Positions 6,807-14,936 of a stretch of 33,979 nt of DNA are shown piece by piece; position 1 is the first letter of the stretch; each line of letters begins with the position of its first letter. The DNA is taken from NCBI GenBank assembly GCA_021203665.1, contig JAJQAT010000148.1:1-33979 (forward strand), read 5' to 3'. The notes beneath the pieces were generated by a model. The model saw only the letters and a program-made list of their open reading frames with translations, did no database searches and was not told where the DNA came from. This stretch comes from Bacillota bacterium. GTDB taxonomy: Bacteria; Bacillota; Clostridia; UBA1381. The translations under genes and the position numbers were made by a program.

Positions 6807-8180
6807 ATGTCAGATTTAAGAACAGCCCTGCCGCAAATAAAAACCAAAACCCTGCCGGGACCGAACGCGCAAAGCATCATAGACCGCCGCGTCAAGGCGA
6901 TTCCGAACGCGATTCGCTGCGGCTATCCGTTAGCCGTAAAGCGCGGCGAGGGAGCTATGATTGAGGACGTTGACGGGAATATTTTCCTTGATTGGGTTGG
7001 CGGAGTAGGCGTGCTGAACGTCGGCTACTCTCAGCCGAAAATGATTGAGGCGGTCAAGGCTCAGGCGGATAAATATTTTCACGTTATGATGAATATCGGC
7101 ACACATGAGGGCTATGTCGCGCTTGCCGAGGAAATGAACAAAATCGTTCCCGTAAGGGGCGAAACCAAGAAAACTATGTTTGTAAATTCCGGCGCGGAGG
7201 CGGACGAAAACGCCGTGAAAATCGCCAAGGGATATACAAAGCGTCCGAATATAATCGTATTTTCCGGCGCGTTCCACGGCAGAACGCAAATGACTATGGC
7301 GATGACGTCCAAGAAAGCGTATGCCTACGGTATGGGACCGTTCCCCGACGGCGTTTACCGCGCGGAATTTCCGTATTTGTACCGTGCGCCAAAGGGATTT
7401 ACGGAGGACGAGGCAATCGAGTATTACATAAAGCGTCTTAACGACGTTTTCGAGGAATGCAGCGCGCCCGACTATGTTGCCGCAATCGTCGCAGAGCCTA
7501 TCCAGGGCGAGGGCGGATTTGTTCCCGCGCCGATTGAATGGGTTAAGGCTGTAAGGAAAATCTGCGACAAGCACGGAATACTTTTGGTTGCCGACGAGGT
7601 TCAGACGGGTTTCGCGCGCTCGGGTAAAATGTTTGTTTCGCAGTATTGGAAGGACGCGGGTTGCTCGCCGGATATTATGACGTCGGCGAAATCCATCGCC
7701 GCCGGTATGCCGCTTTCGGCGGTCACCGCATCGGCGGAGATTATGGACGCGTGTCCCGCGGGAACAATCGGCGGCACGTTCTGCGGCAACGCGATGAGCT
7801 GCGCGGCGGGACTGGAGGTTATTAAATTCATCAAGGAAAACAACCTCTGCGACAGGGCACTTAAAATAGGCGGCAGAGTTATGGAATATTACCGTGAGGA
7901 GCTTAAGCCGTTCGGAGTTGTCGGCGACGTGCGCGGAATTGGCGCGTTCGTCGGACTGGAGCTTGTAAAGGATACCGAAACAAAGGAACCGTATCCGGAG
8001 CTTGTCGCGGCTATGGTAAAGAGAGCGGCGCAAAAGGGACTTATTATAGAGAGCGCCGGAACATACGGAAATGTTATCCGTTTCCTATGCCCGCTTGTAG
8101 TTACCGATGAGCAGCTTGAGGCGGGACTTGCAATTATGAAAGAAACAATGGCGGAAAGCCTTGAGGAATTAAATGGCTGA
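6807..8180 (+). CDS. gabT: 4-aminobutyrate aminotransferase
   Basis: A second class III PLP aminotransferase, 457 residues, clearly distinct from the operon's first gene. Motifs include FVNSGAEADENAVKIAK, FSGAFHGRT, EPIQGEGGF, ADEVQTGFARSGK, the PLP lysine K295 in MTSAKSIAAG, and GGTFCGNAMSCAA. GabT-type enzymes convert GABA plus 2-oxoglutarate to succinate semialdehyde plus glutamate. The product is the substrate of the 4-hydroxybutyrate dehydrogenase encoded just upstream. AAAGGAG precedes the ATG, and the gap to 4hbD is 12 bases. A related omega-amino acid such as 5-aminovalerate is a possible alternative substrate. It is the last gene before a terminator. Confidence 0.88.
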   Translation: MSDLRTALPQIKTKTLPGPNAQSIIDRRVKAIPNAIRCGYPLAVKRGEGAMIEDVDGNIFLDWVGGVGVLNVGYSQPKMIEAVKAQADKYFHVMMNIGTHEGYVALAEEMNKIVPVRGETKKTMFVNSGAEADENAVKIAKGYTKRPNIIVFSGAFHGRTQMTMAMTSKKAYAYGMGPFPDGVYRAEFPYLYRAPKGFTEDEAIEYYIKRLNDVFEECSAPDYVAAIVAEPIQGEGGFVPAPIEWVKAVRKICDKHGILLVADEVQTGFARSGKMFVSQYWKDAGCSPDIMTSAKSIAAGMPLSAVTASAEIMDACPAGTIGGTFCGNAMSCAAGLEVIKFIKENNLCDRALKIGGRVMEYYREELKPFGVVGDVRGIGAFVGLELVKDTETKEPYPELVAAMVKRAAQKGLIIESAGTYGNVIRFLCPLVVTDEQLEAGLAIMKETMAESLEELNG

Positions 8181-8210
8181 TTCTGCCCTTTCCTCCCCTA
8201 AATTTATCAC

Positions 8211-8243
8211 AATCAGAGCGTCTTGCCGGCGCTCTGATTTTTA
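8211..8243 (+). terminator. Terminator of the putrescine/GABA operon
   Basis: AATCAGAGCG (8211-8220) pairs perfectly with CGCTCTGATT (8230-8239) around a 9-base loop, followed by TTTTAT. It lies 30 bases after the gabT stop and ends the four-gene unit. Confidence 0.85.
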
Positions 8244-8255
8244 TATGGATGCCGT

Positions 8256-8284
8256 TTGACTTTACACATTAAATATGCTACAAT
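8256..8284 (+). promoter_or_regulatory. Promoter of the restriction-methylation gene
   Basis: TTGACT (8256-8261) and TACAAT (8279-8284) are spaced by 17 bases. They lie just after the preceding terminator and 32 bases before the ATG of the next gene. Confidence 0.7.
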
Positions 8285-8316
8285 AATTACAAATAATCGA
8301 AACGGGAGGCGTTGGT

Positions 8317-10437
8317 ATGACAGACGCGGAGCAGAAGCGGGCGGCAAAGGAATTTGCCGAATATTGGCGCGGCAAGGGCTACGAAAAGGGCGAAAGTCAA
8401 AAATTTTGGCTGTCGCTTTTGCGCGATATTTTGGGAGTGGAGTATCCGGAGCGGTTTATATCGTTTGAGGATCAGGTGCATTTGGATCACACGAGCTTTA
8501 TCGACGGCTATATCGACGCGACAAAGGTGCTTATCGAGCAAAAGGGGCTCGGAAAGGACCTGCGCAAGGGCATAAAACAATCTGACGGCTCCGTGCTGTC
8601 GCCATTTCAACAGGCGAAGCGCTATTCGGCGGACTTGCCTTATTCAAAGCGCCCGCGCTGGATTGTAACCTGCAATTTCGAGCAGTTTTTGATTTACGAT
8701 ATGGAGAAACCGACGGGTGAGCCGGAGAGTATAATGCTTTCGGAGCTGCCGCGCGAATATTACAGGCTGAAATTTTTGACCGACACCGGCAGCGACAGTC
8801 TGCGGCGGGAAATGGAAATATCAATCGCCGCGGGCGATATAATCGGTCGGATATACGACGCGTTTTTAAAGCAATACGCGAATCCCGATGACGCGGAAAC
8901 GCTCAAAAGCCTTAACGTCCTTTGCGTGCGGCTTGTGTTCTGCCTTTACGCGGAGGACGCGGGTATTTTCGGCGGACGCATGATGTTCCACGATTACCTT
9001 GCAGACTTTGAAACGCGCCATATGCGGACGGCGCTTATTGAGCTGTTTAAAATTTTGGACACCAAGCCCGAAAACCGCGACCCATACGGCGATGAAAAAT
9101 TAAACGCGTTCCCCTACGTCAACGGCGGCTTATTTTCGGACGAGAGCGTTATTATCCCGCGCATAACAGAGGAAATACGCGAGCTTATTTTGACGCACGC
9201 GAGTGCGGATTTTGACTGGAGCGAGATAAGTCCCACGATTTTCGGCGCGGTGTTTGAAAGCACCCTAAACCCCGAAACGCGGCGCGGCGGCGGTATGCAC
9301 TACACGTCAATCGAAAACATTCACAAGGTGATAGACCCGTTATTCCTTGACGATTTGACGGCAGAGCTGGAGGATATAAAGCGCGAGAGCGTGATAAAAA
9401 CGCGTGAAAAAAGGCTTGACGCATTTTGCGGCAAGCTGTCGACACTCGGATTTTTAGACCCCGCGTGCGGGTCGGGAAATTTCCTTACGGAGACATATTT
9501 ATCGCTTAGACGGCTTGAGAATGAGGCTTTAAAGATTAAAACAAACCAAATAACAATGCTTGACGATGTTGTGATAAGGGTGTCAATCGGGCAATTTTAC
9601 GGAATTGAGATAAACGATTTTGCGGTGACGGTCGCGAAAACCGCGCTTTGGATTGCCGAGTCGCAAATGCTAAAGGAAACCGAGGATATAATTCACGCGA
9701 GCCTTGATTTCCTCCCGCTCAAATCCTACGCGAATATAGTCGAGGGTAACGCGCTGAGGCTTGATTGGGAAGCGGTTGCGCCGAAGTATAAGCTGTCATA
9801 TATAATGGGCAATCCGCCGTTTGTCGGATATTCCTTGCAGACGAAAGGGCAAAAAGCCGACATTTTGTCCGTTTATATTGATGAAAAGGGCAAGCCGTAC
9901 AAAAGTGCGGGAAAAATAGACTATGTTGCAGGTTGGTATTTCAAAGCTGCAAGCCTTATTAAAGGCACAAAAATACGAGCGGCGTTTGTTTCGACAAACT
10001 CAATAACACAAGGCGAACAGGTTGCGGGAGTATGGAAACCGCTTTATGAACGTTTCGGAATACATATAGATTTCGCGCACCGCACATTCAGGTGGGACAG
10101 CGAAGCAAATATAAAAGCTCATGTTCATTGCGTGATTGTCGGATTCAGCTGTGGCGCTGGCATTGAACAAGGTCGATTATATGAAAACGACAGAGTACAG
10201 CTTGTAGATAATATTAACGCGTACTTAATGGACGCACCGGATATATTTATTAATACACGCTCAAAACCGATTTCAAATGTTCCCGAAATGGCAAAAGGTA
10301 GTATTCCTGTAGATAACGGAAATTTCTTTATAACCAAAGAAGAATATCCGGAATTTATAAAAATTGAACCAACAGCAAAAAAATATATAAAAAAATTTTA
10401 CGGTGCGCGAGAATTTTTGCACAATGAAGAACGCTAG
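8317..10437 (+). CDS. MmeI-like type IIL restriction-methylation protein, N-terminal part (ends at in-frame amber)
   Basis: The frame encodes the endonuclease, spacer and methyltransferase parts of an MmeI-like single-chain restriction enzyme. The N-terminal nuclease motif is D63 followed by E74-Q-K76 (D-X10-EXK type). The adenine methyltransferase part has motif I DPACGSGNF at 381-389 and motif IV NPPF at 499-502. The target-recognition region begins near residue 600. GGGAGG lies 8 bases before the ATG. The reading ends at TAG after residue 706, but the same frame continues with family sequence to 11082 (921 positions, the usual size). In relatives as I remember them the motif reads RWCLWL, so TAG replaces the Trp codon. 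The product alone would lack most of the recognition domain. Its promoter is intact. Confidence 0.85.
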   Translation: MTDAEQKRAAKEFAEYWRGKGYEKGESQKFWLSLLRDILGVEYPERFISFEDQVHLDHTSFIDGYIDATKVLIEQKGLGKDLRKGIKQSDGSVLSPFQQAKRYSADLPYSKRPRWIVTCNFEQFLIYDMEKPTGEPESIMLSELPREYYRLKFLTDTGSDSLRREMEISIAAGDIIGRIYDAFLKQYANPDDAETLKSLNVLCVRLVFCLYAEDAGIFGGRMMFHDYLADFETRHMRTALIELFKILDTKPENRDPYGDEKLNAFPYVNGGLFSDESVIIPRITEEIRELILTHASADFDWSEISPTIFGAVFESTLNPETRRGGGMHYTSIENIHKVIDPLFLDDLTAELEDIKRESVIKTREKRLDAFCGKLSTLGFLDPACGSGNFLTETYLSLRRLENEALKIKTNQITMLDDVVIRVSIGQFYGIEINDFAVTVAKTALWIAESQMLKETEDIIHASLDFLPLKSYANIVEGNALRLDWEAVAPKYKLSYIMGNPPFVGYSLQTKGQKADILSVYIDEKGKPYKSAGKIDYVAGWYFKAASLIKGTKIRAAFVSTNSITQGEQVAGVWKPLYERFGIHIDFAHRTFRWDSEANIKAHVHCVIVGFSCGAGIEQGRLYENDRVQLVDNINAYLMDAPDIFINTRSKPISNVPEMAKGSIPVDNGNFFITKEEYPEFIKIEPTAKKYIKKFYGAREFLHNEER
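10435..10437 (+). other. In-frame amber codon interrupting the restriction-methylation gene
   Basis: The sequence reads GAACGC-TAG-TGTCTATGG, in the frame set by the ATG at 8317. One base change (TGG to TAG) would restore the expected Arg-Trp-Cys-Leu-Trp motif. TAG is a genuine stop elsewhere in the window (mgtE, mnaA and pheT all end in it), so the genome is not recoded for amber. Confidence 0.8.
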
Positions 10438-10446
10438 TGTCTATGG

Positions 10447-11082
10447 TTGTTAAATGCAACTCCAAGTGACTTAAAATCAATGCCGCACGTTCTACAAAGA
10501 ATAAAGAATATACGTGAATTTAGACAAAATAGCACTAAAGCTGCAACAAGAAAATTTGCCGATTATCCTACTCGTTTTATGGAAATCAGACAACCATCAT
10601 CTGACTATATTCTTGTTCCCTCTCACTCATCGGAAAACAGGAAATATTTGCCCATCGGGTTTGAAAATGCAGATGTTATTTGTGGCAATGCAAATTTGTT
10701 AATCCCCAACGCCACACTGTACCATTTTGGCGTACTGACATCCAACGTTCATATGGCGTGGATGCGCGCGGTTTGCGGTAGATTGGAAATGCGGTATCGC
10801 TATTCCAACACTATTGTCTACAACAACTTTCCGTGGTGCAGTCCGACGGACGAGCAGAGGAAAAGGATTGAGCGAACGGCGCAGAGTATTCTTGACGCGC
10901 GGGCATTATACCCCGACAGCTCACTCGCCGACCTTTACGATGAGCTGACCATGCCGCCCGAATTGCGGAAGGCGCACCAAAACAACGACCGTGCGGTAAT
11001 GGAGGCATACGGCTTTGACGTGAAAACCACAACGGAAACAAGCTGCGCGGCGGCACTAATGAGAATATACCGCGAGATGTGA
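10447..11082 (+). CDS. MmeI-like protein, C-terminal part (remnant after the amber codon)
   Basis: This ORF is the direct in-frame continuation of the upstream one. It carries the rest of the target-recognition domain and the C-terminal helical domain. Conserved family segments include RKFADYPTRFMEIRQP, NATLYHFGVLTSNVHMAWMRAVCGR and YSNTIVYNNFPW. The listed TTG start has no ribosome binding site, so independent translation is doubtful. It would be made only by readthrough, or not at all. I interpret both pieces as one damaged or conditionally read gene. Confidence 0.75.
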   Translation: MLNATPSDLKSMPHVLQRIKNIREFRQNSTKAATRKFADYPTRFMEIRQPSSDYILVPSHSSENRKYLPIGFENADVICGNANLLIPNATLYHFGVLTSNVHMAWMRAVCGRLEMRYRYSNTIVYNNFPWCSPTDEQRKRIERTAQSILDARALYPDSSLADLYDELTMPPELRKAHQNNDRAVMEAYGFDVKTTTETSCAAALMRIYREM

Positions 11083-11125
11083 TGTGTTCTGGCAATGATT
11101 AAGTAAAGAAACGGAGGGAAAGATT

Positions 11126-11605
11126 ATGTTTAGGGAAATGCGGCGGAAAAATCAGGCTTTATCCCGCGAGGAATGTGTTGATATTTTAAACCGAGCAACG
11201 TCGGGTACTCTCGCGGTATCGGGTGATGACGGCTACCCTTATGCCGTGCCGCTCAGCTTTGTATATAATGATAATAAAATCATATTTCACTGCGCCAAGA
11301 AGGGGCATAAAATCGACGCGATAAGGCGGAGCGATAAGGTGTCGTTCTGCGTGATTGACGCGGACGATGTTGTTCCGGAGGAATTTACAACGTATTTCAG
11401 AAGCGTGATAGTTTTCGGCAGAGCGCGTATTTTGGAAAATGATGAAATCAGAGCGGCGATTAATACGCTTTCGGAAAAATACGATTTCGGCGATTATGAT
11501 GCGCGGAAGCGGGAAATAGATAAGTTCTTCCCCGCTCTTTGCATGGTTGAAATATCCGTCGAGCATATGACGGGCAAAGAAGCAATAGAGCTTAAAGCAA
11601 AATAA
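11126..11605 (+). CDS. Pyridoxamine 5'-phosphate oxidase-family flavoprotein (NimA-like)
   Basis: A 159-residue protein of the split-barrel flavin-binding superfamily. It begins with the MRRKxQxLSxEEC segment typical of NimA-like proteins. Then come GYPYAVPLSFVYxDxxIIFHCAxxGHK and a central VSFCVI strand. Such proteins bind FMN or another flavin and reduce small molecules; some clostridial members act on nitroimidazoles. The actual substrate cannot be read from sequence. GGAGGG lies 7 bases before the ATG. It starts 43 bases after the restriction-methylation frame and 19 bases before the GH2 gene, so it may be co-transcribed with the latter. Confidence 0.85.
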   Translation: MFREMRRKNQALSREECVDILNRATSGTLAVSGDDGYPYAVPLSFVYNDNKIIFHCAKKGHKIDAIRRSDKVSFCVIDADDVVPEEFTTYFRSVIVFGRARILENDEIRAAINTLSEKYDFGDYDARKREIDKFFPALCMVEISVEHMTGKEAIELKAK

Positions 11606-11624
11606 CATTTTTAAGGAGATACAT

Positions 11625-14354
11625 ATGGAAAAATTCAGTTTAGACAGGGATTGGAAATTTCACAACGGAGATTTTGTTTTATCCGAAACAAAATCCCACA
11701 CGGAGTCATATATGGCGGCAAAGGCGGGCGGCGCATTGGGCGCGGCATCGCCCGATTTTGACAAGAGCGACTGGGAAACGGTCAATCTTCCGCACGACTG
11801 GGCGGTATACAGCGAGTTTGACGAAAAACAGGGTCCCTCGCAAGGGTACAAAAAGCGCGGCAAGGCGTGGTATTCCAAGCGTTTCCGCCTTGAAGAGGAG
11901 GACAGAAGCAAGCAGATTTTAATCGAATTTGAGGGCGTGTCGTCATACGCGACGGTATACCTTAACGGCTCGGTTATCGGCAGAAATTTCTGCGGCTATA
12001 ATTCATTTACGGTTGACGCGACGGATATGGCGCTGTACGGCGAGCAGGTAAACGACCTCGTTGTGTTCGTTGACGCGACAGCAATCGAGGGCTGGTGGTA
12101 CGAGGGCGCGGGAATTTACCGCCACGTGAACCTATACAAGAAAAATCCGCTCCACATCGCGCATTGGGGCGTATTTGTGCATCCCGAGAAAAAAAGCGCG
12201 GACGTGTGGGACGCGGTCACGGACACGACCGTTGAAAACTCCTCGTATGAGGAAAAGGCTTTTCGCCTTAAAACCTATATTCTTGACAGGTATGATAATG
12301 TTGTCGGCAAAAATGAAACGGAGTTTTCCGTCGCGGGCGGCAGCTGCGCGGAGATTCGCCAAAGCATACTGACCTACAGTCCTCTTTTGTGGGACGTCGA
12401 TTCACCCAACCTCTATACGATGGTAAGCGAGCTGTACGAAAACGACACTCTTGCGGACTGTCAAAAAAACACCTTCGGATTCCGCACAATTTCTGTTGAC
12501 GCGGACAAAGGATTTTTCTTGAACGGCAGACGCGTGCCGCTTTACGGCACCTGCAATCATCAGGATCACGCCGGAGTGGGCGTGGCTGTGCCGGACAGCG
12601 TCAACGAGTACAGAATTAAGCTGCTTAAGGAAATGGGGTCAAACGCGTACCGCTGTGCGCACGGCAATCCAAATCCGGAAATACTTGATTACTGCGACAG
12701 GTACGGTTTGCTTGTAATGGACGAAAACCGCAATTTCAATTCAAGTCCCGACGGCATAAAGCAGGTGCGCGATATGGTTATGCGCGACCGCAACCACCCG
12801 TGCGTCGTGATGTATTCGCTCTTCAACGAGGAGCCCTTGCAGGGTACGCCGACGGGCAGAAAGCTTGCCGAAAGACTTCAATGCGAGATTAAAAAGCTCG
12901 ATAATACGCGTTTCCTTTTAGGCGCGATGAACACCGGAGTTACCACCGATGGCGGCGCCTGCGACGCTCTCGATATGACGGGCTTCAACTACATAACCCA
13001 CACATATGATGATTTCCGTGAAAAATATCCCGCTATGCCGATGATAGGCAGCGAAAACGACAGTGCTTTTGAAACGCGCGGCGTGTATAAAACCGACTAT
13101 TCAAAGCACGTCATAGACTGCTACGACAGCGAGGCGGCTCAATGGGGCAACACCTACCGCGACGGCTTTAAGCAGGTGGACACGCGGGAGCATATTATGG
13201 GACTTTTCATCTGGACGGGATTTGACTACCGCGGCGAGCCGACACCGTTTGAGTGGCCCTCAATCGGCACGCAGTTCGGCATTATGGACACCTGCGGATT
13301 TAAAAAGGACGCGTTCTATCTTAACAAGGCTTTCTTTACCGATGAGCCGATGATACATATTCTTCCCCACTGGAATTGGAGCGAGGGCGAGGAAATACGC
13401 GTTATGGCGCACACCAACTGCGCCGAAGCGGAATTATTTTTAAACGGCAGGTCGCTCGGCAGAAAAAATGTCGATAAATACGATATGACAGACTGGATTG
13501 TCCCCTTTGAAAAAGGGACACTAAAAATGTCGGGGTATATTGACGGCAAGGATGTTTGCTCCGACGAGGTTACAACCGCGGGAAATGCCGTAAAAATCAA
13601 TATTGAGCCGCACCGCGATTTTGTGTATGACGGCTGCGGTGACGCTGTTATTTTCAATATTTCCGTTTCGGACGAAAACGGTTTTAGTGTCCCCACTGCC
13701 GATAATTTGATTAAATTTACCGCGGAGGGCGGTGAGATAATCGGCGTAGGCAACGGCAATCCCAATTCTCACGAGGCGGATAAGGCTGAGGAGAGGCGGC
13801 TGTTTAACGGTCTTTGCCAGGTAATCGTAAAGCAAACTGACGGCGCAAAGGCAGTCACGCTAACCGCCGCGTCCGCAGGACTTGAAATCGCGCGCGTTTC
13901 GGTTGACGCGGTTGAATGCGGCGGTAAGCCGATATTTATACCGTCCGTAAGCGAGAGGTATATCTCAAAATGGCGTCAGTCTGTAGAGATTTTCGCCGAG
14001 CGTCCCGACCCGAATGTAAAAATCGACGACAGCGATATGAATACCTGGGGCATTGTCAGCGTCGGCGGCGGCTTTGACGATAAATTTGAAGACAGCGTCG
14101 GCTACATTCTTTATAAAACAGCTGCTGTGATAAATGCCGACGATAATTATATTGTTTTCCGCGAGATAATCGGCGACAGCGCGGAGGTTTATATTAACGG
14201 CGAGCAAAAATTCGGCGACAGCCCCGTAAACGGCGGCAAGGCTGAAATAGACGTTTCGGATATAACGGGAAATATTGATATAACCGTGCTGATACACAGT
14301 GAAAATCCGCGCCATCACGGCGGTATTTCAAAGCCGGTTGTTATTACGGATTAA
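11625..14354 (+). CDS. Glycoside hydrolase family 2, beta-galactosidase-like
   Basis: A 909-residue GH2 enzyme. It has a sugar-binding jelly-roll domain (LPHDWAVY, GKAWYSKRF), an immunoglobulin-like domain, and a TIM barrel with acid/base glutamate E402 in SLFNEEP. The probable nucleophile is E477 in IGSENDSAF. The C-terminal domains include a DUF4982-like segment (DEVTTAG) and an ENGFSVPTADN Ig-like segment. There is no signal peptide, so it should act in the cytosol on imported oligosaccharides. Beta-galactosidase is the commonest activity in this subgroup; beta-glucuronidase or another GH2 activity cannot be excluded. TAAGGAG precedes the ATG by 6 bases. No sugar transporter or regulator lies beside it. 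Confidence 0.87.
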   Translation: MEKFSLDRDWKFHNGDFVLSETKSHTESYMAAKAGGALGAASPDFDKSDWETVNLPHDWAVYSEFDEKQGPSQGYKKRGKAWYSKRFRLEEEDRSKQILIEFEGVSSYATVYLNGSVIGRNFCGYNSFTVDATDMALYGEQVNDLVVFVDATAIEGWWYEGAGIYRHVNLYKKNPLHIAHWGVFVHPEKKSADVWDAVTDTTVENSSYEEKAFRLKTYILDRYDNVVGKNETEFSVAGGSCAEIRQSILTYSPLLWDVDSPNLYTMVSELYENDTLADCQKNTFGFRTISVDADKGFFLNGRRVPLYGTCNHQDHAGVGVAVPDSVNEYRIKLLKEMGSNAYRCAHGNPNPEILDYCDRYGLLVMDENRNFNSSPDGIKQVRDMVMRDRNHPCVVMYSLFNEEPLQGTPTGRKLAERLQCEIKKLDNTRFLLGAMNTGVTTDGGACDALDMTGFNYITHTYDDFREKYPAMPMIGSENDSAFETRGVYKTDYSKHVIDCYDSEAAQWGNTYRDGFKQVDTREHIMGLFIWTGFDYRGEPTPFEWPSIGTQFGIMDTCGFKKDAFYLNKAFFTDEPMIHILPHWNWSEGEEIRVMAHTNCAEAELFLNGRSLGRKNVDKYDMTDWIVPFEKGTLKMSGYIDGKDVCSDEVTTAGNAVKINIEPHRDFVYDGCGDAVIFNISVSDENGFSVPTADNLIKFTAEGGEIIGVGNGNPNSHEADKAEERRLFNGLCQVIVKQTDGAKAVTLTAASAGLEIARVSVDAVECGGKPIFIPSVSERYISKWRQSVEIFAERPDPNVKIDDSDMNTWGIVSVGGGFDDKFEDSVGYILYKTAAVINADDNYIVFREIIGDSAEVYINGEQKFGDSPVNGGKAEIDVSDITGNIDITVLIHSENPRHHGGISKPVVITD

Positions 14355-14375
14355 AATGCCGCATAAATGTCAATG

Positions 14376-14410
14376 CAAAAAGGGACACTAAATTTTAGTG
14401 TCCCCTTTTT
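14376..14410. terminator. Bidirectional terminator between converging genes
   Basis: GGGACACTAAA and TTTAGTGTCCC form an 11-bp perfect stem flanked by AAAAA on the left and TTTTT on the right. It sits between the stops of the GH2 gene (plus) and the acetyltransferase gene (minus), so it can serve both. Confidence 0.85.
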
Positions 14411-14412
14411 AA

Positions 14413-14880
14413 TTAAAGAATTTGTTCAAGCGTTGTTGCCTGCGGTTTAAGTCCCTGCTTTTCATAGAAGCGCGCCGCGCTTTCGTTGCACGCCCAGACA
14501 TTAAGCGTCAGGTTATAGCAGCCGATTTCCCTTGCGTAGCCTTTAACGTACTCGTAAATCGCGGTTCCCACGTGCTTTCCGCGAATGCTTTCGTCAACGC
14601 ATAAATCGTCTATGTACATGGTTTTTATATCCGTCAGAATATTGTGATTTTTCTTTTGTCTTATCACGCAAAACGCGTAGCCGAGTACACTGCCGTCCTC
14701 ATCCGCGACAAATATCGGGCGGCTGTCGTCGTTTATTATATCAAGCAGCTCGCCGTCCGTATATTTGCGGCAATTCGCCTTAAATAAATCGGGTCTGCCG
14801 TTATGATGCACCGTAAGCACCTGATTTAATAAATCCTTTATTTTTTCCATATCCTTTTCTTCGGCTCTGCGTACCGTCAT
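14413..14880 (-). CDS. GNAT-family N-acetyltransferase
   Basis: A 155-residue GNAT protein. It starts with the MTVRRAEEKDMEKI segment usual for this superfamily. The acetyl-CoA-binding motif A reads LCVDESIRGKHVGTAIY (residues about 92-108), and the C-terminal NESAARFYEKQGL motif is present. It transfers an acetyl group from acetyl-CoA to an amine; the substrate is unknown. AAGGAGATGG lies just before the ATG. It follows mgtE by 56 bases with a terminator between them. Its promoter is unclear and may lie within mgtE or depend on readthrough. Confidence 0.88.
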   Translation of the reverse strand: MTVRRAEEKDMEKIKDLLNQVLTVHHNGRPDLFKANCRKYTDGELLDIINDDSRPIFVADEDGSVLGYAFCVIRQKKNHNILTDIKTMYIDDLCVDESIRGKHVGTAIYEYVKGYAREIGCYNLTLNVWACNESAARFYEKQGLKPQATTLEQIL

Positions 14881-14899
14881 ATTACCATCTCCTTGTAAA

Positions 14900-14926
14900 A
14901 ATTTAAGACTGCCGGAGCAGTCTTGA
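14900..14926 (-). terminator. Terminator after mgtE
   Basis: On the minus strand AAGACTGC and GCAGTCTT form an 8-bp stem around a 4-base loop, followed by AAATTTTTAC. It begins 12 bases after the mgtE stop and would end the long gltX-to-mgtE transcript. Confidence 0.75.
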
Positions 14927-14936
14927 TTTGGTTATT

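Noticed and set aside
6930-8033. Long minus-strand ORF of 367 codons opposite gabT
   Set aside because: It is antisense to a clearly recognisable aminotransferase and its translation is Arg/His-rich low-complexity sequence with no domain. It is a codon-bias shadow.
10435-10437. Amber codon read as an extra amino acid (for example pyrrolysine)
   Set aside because: mgtE, mnaA and pheT end in TAG at the expected C-termini, one followed at once by a terminator, and no PylS-type gene is in the window. A Trp-to-stop change explains it more simply.
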